Shown: positions 5,507 to 9,431 of the stretch, piece by piece
Position numbering within the stretch: position 1 is the stretch's first letter
Layout of the letters: each line of letters begins with the position of its first letter
Origin: Clostridia bacterium
Lineage (GTDB): Bacteria; Bacillota; Clostridia; Christensenellales; CAG-1252
NCBI GenBank assembly: GCA_016296985.1
Contig: JAEDHM010000051.1
Coordinates: 1-9,431 of the forward strand
Reading direction: 5' to 3'
DNA: 9,431 bases
Made by a program: the position numbers and the translations under genes
Notes under the pieces: model-generated
Databases searched by the model: none
Told to the model about the DNA's origin: nothing
What the model saw: only the letters and a program-made list of their open reading frames with translations

Positions 5507-7060
5507 TTATTTTCTTCCTTCAATTTTTGTCAAGGTTTGATAAAGCGGCTTTACTCTTTTATACAACTTTTTATATACCTTTTCAAATAATTCTAAATAT
5601 ATCTTATGGTTTTCCATATTTGGAATAAAGGTATCGGTATAGCGAACCATTGAATTTACCCCTTCCTCGTAATCGGAAAAACGCCTTATACCAACAAATG
5701 CCGAAATGGCGGCACCCAATGCGCTTGTTTCATAGGTTTGCACCCTTTTTACGGGAATTCCAAACATATCCGCCGTTATTTGGCAAATTTCATCGCTTGA
5801 GGAACCACCGCCTGATACCGCAATACATTTTGTTTTGATTTTCGTCCTTTTTTCAATATTTTTCAGTCCTTCGAAAAGACCGAAACCAATTCCTTCTATT
5901 ATCGCCCTGTAGATATGAGCGCGAGTGTGACAATCGGTAAAGCCTATTACCGTTCCTCTTCCCTCGGGCTCTTTCAGTCCCGGAGTCCAAAAAGGTTGAA
6001 GAACTAAGCCATCGCAACCGATGGGAATATTTTCAAGTTCTTTATCCAAAAGTTCTTCCAAAGAAATCCCCAAGCTTTTCGCCTTTGGCTCTTCATTTTT
6101 TGCAAACTCGCTTTTAAACCAACTTACCATCCAGTATCCCCTGAAGATTTGAACTTCGGGATTGAATTTTCCGTGAATAACCGAGGGATAAGCCGGCATA
6201 AAGGGAATGGGTTCGACGTACTTGTCTGTTGTAACTTGGACTGTTGCGGTAGTACCGAAACCGAGGGATGCAATCCCTTCGCCAATGCAGCCAACGCCCA
6301 AGGTTTCACATCCTTTGTCCGACCCTGAAACGACGACGGGTAACCCTTCGGGTATACCTGTTTGAATACTTGCGCTTTGGGTAATATGCCCTAAAACTGT
6401 TCCCGAAGGTATTAGGTCGCAAAGTTTTTCACGAGGGATTGGGAAGAGGCACCTTTTTAAATTCCTTTTGCTTGCCCATTTATGATGCTGATAATCAAAG
6501 GGAATATGACCTATGTTTGAAGCTATGCTATCCGCGGTTTTTCCCGTCAACATAAAGTCGATATAGTTACAATAGGACATAAATTTGTAGGTTTTGTCCC
6601 AGTTTTCCTTTTCATTTTTCATAATCCAATTTACGCTTCCCTTTTCCATTTGTTTGAAAACTGAAGGTTTCATTCCAACAAGGGTAAACAATAAGCGATT
6701 TATGAAAGGAAGGTCTTTGCTAAAACTGACGGGGGCTTTTCTTTGATCCAACCACAAAATCATAGGCCGAACCTGTTTGAAATTTTCGTCAACGCAAACG
6801 TAGCTATCCCTTATGGTTGTGACGGACATAACCGATAATCTTTCCCAAAGCTCGGGAGATTTTGACTTTAATTCTTGACAAGCAGAACAAAATGTTTCCC
6901 AAAAATACGTTACGTTTTGCTCGGCGTAATTGGGGGCAGAGGAAAAATAAGGGGTATCCAAATTTTTTTTCACCTTTGAAAGAAGATTACCTTGATCATC
7001 AAAGATGATAACACGGATACTTTGTGTTCCACAATCTACAGCAAGCGCAAGATCCTTCAT
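5507..7060 (-). CDS. FGGY-family carbohydrate/polyol kinase
   Basis: This 517-residue sugar or polyol kinase of the actin-like ATPase superfamily has about the usual length for FGGY enzymes (480-520). Visible are the N-terminal phosphate loop VDCGTQSIRV (8-17), a substrate-region DQR (105-107), the catalytic Asp248 in SGSDKG (245-250), the second phosphate region GFGTTATVQ (267-275) and the C-terminal adenosine motif VSGGGSSSDEICQ (415-427), followed by ETSALGAA (444-451). The substrate is not clear from sequence. The DQR is closer to xylulokinase-like members than to the DNRT-type motif of glycerol kinase. Context next to a GlpA-like dehydrogenase and an AGPS homologue suggests glycerol or dihydroxyacetone, which would feed G3P or DHAP to its neighbours; this is inference. 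AAGGAGGG precedes the ATG by four to five bases. It follows the dehydrogenase by 38 bases, in which a hairpin lies, and precedes the AGPS homologue by 14. Confidence 0.88.
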   Translation of the reverse strand: MKDLALAVDCGTQSIRVIIFDDQGNLLSKVKKNLDTPYFSSAPNYAEQNVTYFWETFCSACQELKSKSPELWERLSVMSVTTIRDSYVCVDENFKQVRPMILWLDQRKAPVSFSKDLPFINRLLFTLVGMKPSVFKQMEKGSVNWIMKNEKENWDKTYKFMSYCNYIDFMLTGKTADSIASNIGHIPFDYQHHKWASKRNLKRCLFPIPREKLCDLIPSGTVLGHITQSASIQTGIPEGLPVVVSGSDKGCETLGVGCIGEGIASLGFGTTATVQVTTDKYVEPIPFMPAYPSVIHGKFNPEVQIFRGYWMVSWFKSEFAKNEEPKAKSLGISLEELLDKELENIPIGCDGLVLQPFWTPGLKEPEGRGTVIGFTDCHTRAHIYRAIIEGIGFGLFEGLKNIEKRTKIKTKCIAVSGGGSSSDEICQITADMFGIPVKRVQTYETSALGAAISAFVGIRRFSDYEEGVNSMVRYTDTFIPNMENHKIYLELFEKVYKKLYKRVKPLYQTLTKIEGRK

Positions 7061-7077
7061 AATTCCCTCCTTATAAA

Positions 7078-7097
7078 CAAAAGGGCTTGAAAGCCCT
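7078..7097 (-). terminator. Intra-operon hairpin between dehydrogenase and kinase (weak terminator/attenuator)
   Basis: On the minus strand AGGGCTT-tc-AAGCCCT (7097-7082) starts one base after the dehydrogenase stop codon and is followed by TTTGTTTATAAGGAGGG. The T-run is short and broken, and the kinase ribosome-binding site follows closely. It could end part of the transcripts, or protect the 3' end of the upstream message, and so lower expression of the two distal genes. Confidence 0.5.
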
Positions 7098-7098
7098 A

Positions 7099-8811
7099 TT
7101 ATTTTGTTTTACCATATAAAATTGTACTATCTTCACCGCCCTTCATTACTTCGGATGGCTTGATGTTGCAATGCTCGGATATAATTTGTACTACGGTTGG
7201 GGAGCAAAAAGCACCTTGACAACGTCCCATACCCGGGCGAACCCTTCTCTTTACCGCATCAACGCAAGGAACGACGATTGGAGTATTTAGGGCGTCTATA
7301 ATTTCTCCTTTGCTTATTTCTTCACAACGGCATACGATAACACCGTAATCAGAGTTTAATTTGATATAATTATCCCTATCCTCTGGAGAAAGAGATTTTA
7401 ATTCAATAATAGGTTGACGAATAGGATTGAATTCAAAATTTTCTTTTACTCCACCAAGCATTTCAACTGCCCACTCGGCAATGTCTACGGCGATTGCAGG
7501 AGCCGCGGTAAGGCCGGGAGATTGAATGCCTGCGGCGTGAATTATGTTCGTGGTATAAATTCCCTTACGCACTACAAAATCTTCTTCGTAGGTCGGAGCA
7601 CGAACACCTGAGAAATAGGTGATAATATCACTTTTCTTCATGCAAGGCGCCATTTCTTGTTGTTTGTTGAAAATTTCGTCAATTGAAGCTTGCTCGGTAG
7701 TGAAATCTTCTCTTTCGGGAGTTTCACAAGCATTGGGGCCAACTAAAACGTTTCCGTCAACGGTATGAATCAAGCCACCACCCTTGGTATGCTTTTTACT
7801 ATCCGATTGATTTTTATCTTTTGCAAAAGGTGATTTGTTGTATGAAGTTGCCGCAATACGACCTACCTTTTTATCCAAGATAAAAGCAGTACCTTTTCGA
7901 GGGTGTATTGTAAAGGTCCTGTCCCCAGCCATATCCGCAATGATATCCGCAAAGGTACCGGCGCAGTTGATAACAAGACGAGGACGAACAACACCACGGT
8001 TTGTAGTAACGCTTACAATTTCTTTTCCGTCAAGCTCGATTGATTCAACGTAAGTGTTCAAAGATAAGTTGACACCGTTTTGAACTGCATTTTCCGCCAA
8101 AGCAATAACAAACTTGTAAGGACAAATTTCACCACCTGAAGGCATATAGAAAATTCCTTCTGAATCCTTAGGTAAACCGGGATCAATTTTATGATAGTCC
8201 TTAGGCGCGACAAACTTGGTATCCTTAATCTTAAGTTGCATTGCCCTAAGCTTGAGAATTGGGACCATCAATCGTTCCCACTTTTTTGTAAACACTATGC
8301 AATGACCTGTTCTTTCAAAAGGAAATCCAAGTTCACTTGAAAGTCTGTCAAACATGGGATTACTACGGCTTGTGTAGAAATGTTTTAAACTGTTAGGCTT
8401 TAAATCAATGCCCACGTGAACGTCGCCGTCGTTACGAGAAGAAGCATGCAATCCTACGTCGTATTCTTTATCAACAAGTAGAATATCAATTTTATATTTC
8501 GAAAGCTCCCGCGCGATGGCACAACCACAAACGCCGGCGCCTATGATCATGACGTCGGGAGTCAAGCCGTCAAGAGAGTTATCCCTAAGGCTTGGGACAC
8601 GGGTTTTCGAAGTATAGTTTTTTAGTTTGATATCATTGATAACACCACCGTGTTTTTTAGACACGGCCAAAGAACCAGCACGAACAATATCTTCCCAATT
8701 ATCTAATTCTCCGCTCAAGTGAAGGCAACCGTTTTTATCCTCAACTTGAATAGTATATGAAATCTTCTTATGAAGAAGATGCCGAATTTTATTTATTAAC
8801 TTGTCTTTCAT
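7099..8811 (-). CDS. GlpA-like FAD-dependent dehydrogenase with N-terminal BON-like and C-terminal [2Fe-2S] BFD-like domains
   Basis: The 570-residue protein has three parts. Residues 1-65 resemble a BON domain (VEDKNGCLHLSGELDNWE, then a helix and GGVINDIKL), a module usually linked to membranes or periplasmic proteins. Residues 85-455 are a DAO/GlpA-type FAD oxidase: dinucleotide motif GAGVCGCA (91-98), the substrate region SSRNDGDVHVG (124-134), where most relatives have NSGVIHAG, and HAAGIQSPGLTAAPAIA (425-441). Residues 490-545 are a BFD-like iron-sulphur domain with CRC (494-496) and CQGAFC (531-536), as in anaerobic glycerol-3-phosphate dehydrogenase GlpA. Likely activity is oxidation of G3P to DHAP or of a related hydroxyacid, passing electrons to an unknown acceptor; GlpB and GlpC are not in the window. 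No signal peptide or membrane helix is visible, so a cytoplasmic location is expected despite the BON-like part. The ATG at 8811 follows GGAG by ten bases. It is first in the operon. Confidence 0.85.
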   Translation of the reverse strand: MKDKLINKIRHLLHKKISYTIQVEDKNGCLHLSGELDNWEDIVRAGSLAVSKKHGGVINDIKLKNYTSKTRVPSLRDNSLDGLTPDVMIIGAGVCGCAIARELSKYKIDILLVDKEYDVGLHASSRNDGDVHVGIDLKPNSLKHFYTSRSNPMFDRLSSELGFPFERTGHCIVFTKKWERLMVPILKLRAMQLKIKDTKFVAPKDYHKIDPGLPKDSEGIFYMPSGGEICPYKFVIALAENAVQNGVNLSLNTYVESIELDGKEIVSVTTNRGVVRPRLVINCAGTFADIIADMAGDRTFTIHPRKGTAFILDKKVGRIAATSYNKSPFAKDKNQSDSKKHTKGGGLIHTVDGNVLVGPNACETPEREDFTTEQASIDEIFNKQQEMAPCMKKSDIITYFSGVRAPTYEEDFVVRKGIYTTNIIHAAGIQSPGLTAAPAIAVDIAEWAVEMLGGVKENFEFNPIRQPIIELKSLSPEDRDNYIKLNSDYGVIVCRCEEISKGEIIDALNTPIVVPCVDAVKRRVRPGMGRCQGAFCSPTVVQIISEHCNIKPSEVMKGGEDSTILYGKTK

Positions 8812-8876
8812 TGTTTTTCAACTCCGAAAATCTATATAAAAGCAAGCACATTGGGTTTTATGTACTCACTGCTATA

Positions 8877-8908
8877 ATTATATTAAAATAAAATAATAAA
8901 TAAGTCAA
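8877..8908 (-). promoter_or_regulatory. Promoter region of the dehydrogenase-kinase-AGPS operon
   Basis: On the minus strand a -35 box TTGACT (8908-8903) is followed by a perfect TATAAT (8882-8877), but the spacer is 20 bases, longer than optimal. An alternative -10 TAATAT (8885-8880) gives a 17-base spacer with a 4/6 match. The start of the leader would lie roughly 60 bases before the ATG at 8811. The long spacer suggests help from an activator, which is inference. Confidence 0.55.
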
Positions 8909-8941
8909 TACTTGCAAAAAAATTTCGATACTAATTTATTT

Positions 8942-8965
8942 AATAAAAATTCTTGGGTTTTTATT
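8942..8965. repeat. AT-only inverted repeat in the gap before the operon
   Basis: AATAAAAA-ttcttggg-TTTTTATT is a perfect inverted repeat with 8-base arms in the 229-base gap between the AMP-ligase gene and the operon promoter. With no G-C pairs it would be a poor terminator. It lies 34 bases upstream of the operon -35 box and could bind a regulator. The rest of the gap is AT-rich and shows no gene. No clear terminator for the AMP-ligase gene is visible apart from T-runs near 9015-9030 on the minus strand. Confidence 0.3.
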
Positions 8966-9040
8966 CAACAAAATCGTGAAACAAGACCAATTTGTCTCTT
9001 AAATTCTGTTTTACTTAAAAAAAGAAAAGATTAAGAAAGT

Positions 9041-9431
9041 TTACTCTTCATCTTCCTTCGCCTGCAAAGAAATAAAGTCGATTTTGTTAAGCGCTGTTCT
9101 GGGCATCTCGTTAAGAATCTCAACCTCCTTAGGAATAGCATACTTTGTAAAGGATTTTTTGAGGCTTTCAATTACTCTACTTGTGTAGTATTCTTTTTGA
9201 TTTTTATACTCAACTAGTGTAATATAAATCTTTATATATTTTTTGCCATTTTTCTTTTTCACGACAGCGCAACTTTCCTTAATTCCGTCAATCTTATTGA
9301 CCGCTCTCTCGATTTCAAGAGGAAAGATATTTACACCTGAAATAACGTCCATACGTTTTTTGCGACCGTGAAAATAGATATGGCCATCTTCTGAAATTGA
9401 AGCCAAATCCCCTGTCTTGACGTATTTTTCG
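9041..9431 (-). CDS. C-terminal part of an AMP-forming acyl-CoA synthetase-like (ANL family) enzyme
   Basis: The frame is open from the right edge to the TAA at 9041, giving about 130 residues of the C-terminal lid of an adenylate-forming enzyme. Visible are KYVKTGDLASISEDG near the edge, with the ribose-binding Asp of TGD, then the hinge region GRKKRMDVISGVNIFPLEIE typical of acyl-CoA synthetases. NEMPRTALNKIDF near the end carries the catalytic lysine (A10 motif). Such enzymes activate fatty or aromatic acids to acyl-AMP and then to CoA or carrier-protein thioesters. The SGVNIFPLEIE form fits fatty-acid activating members, but the substrate pocket lies outside the window. The true start is beyond the edge; the TTG at 9406 lies inside the conserved core and is not a start. 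It is co-oriented with the operon 229 bases downstream and could belong to the same lipid pathway. Confidence 0.85.
   Translation of the reverse strand, partial: EKYVKTGDLASISEDGHIYFHGRKKRMDVISGVNIFPLEIERAVNKIDGIKESCAVVKKKNGKKYIKIYITLVEYKNQKEYYTSRVIESLKKSFTKYAIPKEVEILNEMPRTALNKIDFISLQAKEDEE

Noticed and set aside
8873..8878. A plus-strand TATAAT in the gap before the operon
   Set aside because: It is a by-product of the partly palindromic TATAATTATA on the minus strand. No plus-strand gene follows it.
9041..9406. A complete small protein starting with TTG at 9406
   Set aside because: The frame continues to the window edge with TGD and other conserved ANL residues upstream of that codon, so this is the end of a larger enzyme.

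Overview
The window looks like a chromosomal segment of a low-GC Gram-positive bacterium, probably an uncultured member of the Clostridia (Bacillota). The DNA is AT-rich, spoVG and a Clostridia-style murC lie side by side, the guanine deaminase resembles the Bacillus type, and promoters and intrinsic terminators are of the classical Bacillota form. I see no rRNA or tRNA genes, IS elements, CRISPR arrays or attachment sites. No stretch without a gene exceeds about 230 bases.

Left part (1-2789). A partial minus-strand gene runs off the left edge. It encodes a winged-helix-like domain followed by a long Glu/Arg/Lys-rich helix. Next is a minus-strand short-chain dehydrogenase (597-1391), and diverging from it a plus-strand murC (1458-2789). 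All three starts lack a Shine-Dalgarno sequence and lie within a few to about ten bases of the predicted transcription starts. Two of the promoter regions carry perfect inverted repeats that look like operators.

Middle (2790-3758). spoVG is on the minus strand, convergent with murC and with directly abutting stop codons. It has a good sigma-A promoter and a very strong ribosome-binding site. Upstream is a minus-strand guanine deaminase gene (guaD) with its own near-consensus promoter, a short 5' stem-loop and a strong terminator that overlaps its stop codon.

Right part (3756-9431). A minus-strand operon is transcribed in the order FAD dehydrogenase (N-terminal BON-like domain, GlpA-like oxidase, C-terminal BFD-like [2Fe-2S] domain), FGGY-family kinase, then a homologue of alkyldihydroxyacetonephosphate synthase (AGPS, the ether-lipid enzyme). 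Upstream, on the same strand, is the C-terminal end of an AMP-forming acyl-CoA synthetase-like enzyme. My inference is that these genes supply and use glycerol-3-phosphate/DHAP and activated fatty acids for making ether-linked lipids. A plain glycerol or hydroxyacid oxidation role for the operon remains possible. The short-chain dehydrogenase at the left could in principle be the matching 1-alkyl-DHAP reductase, but it is not part of the operon.
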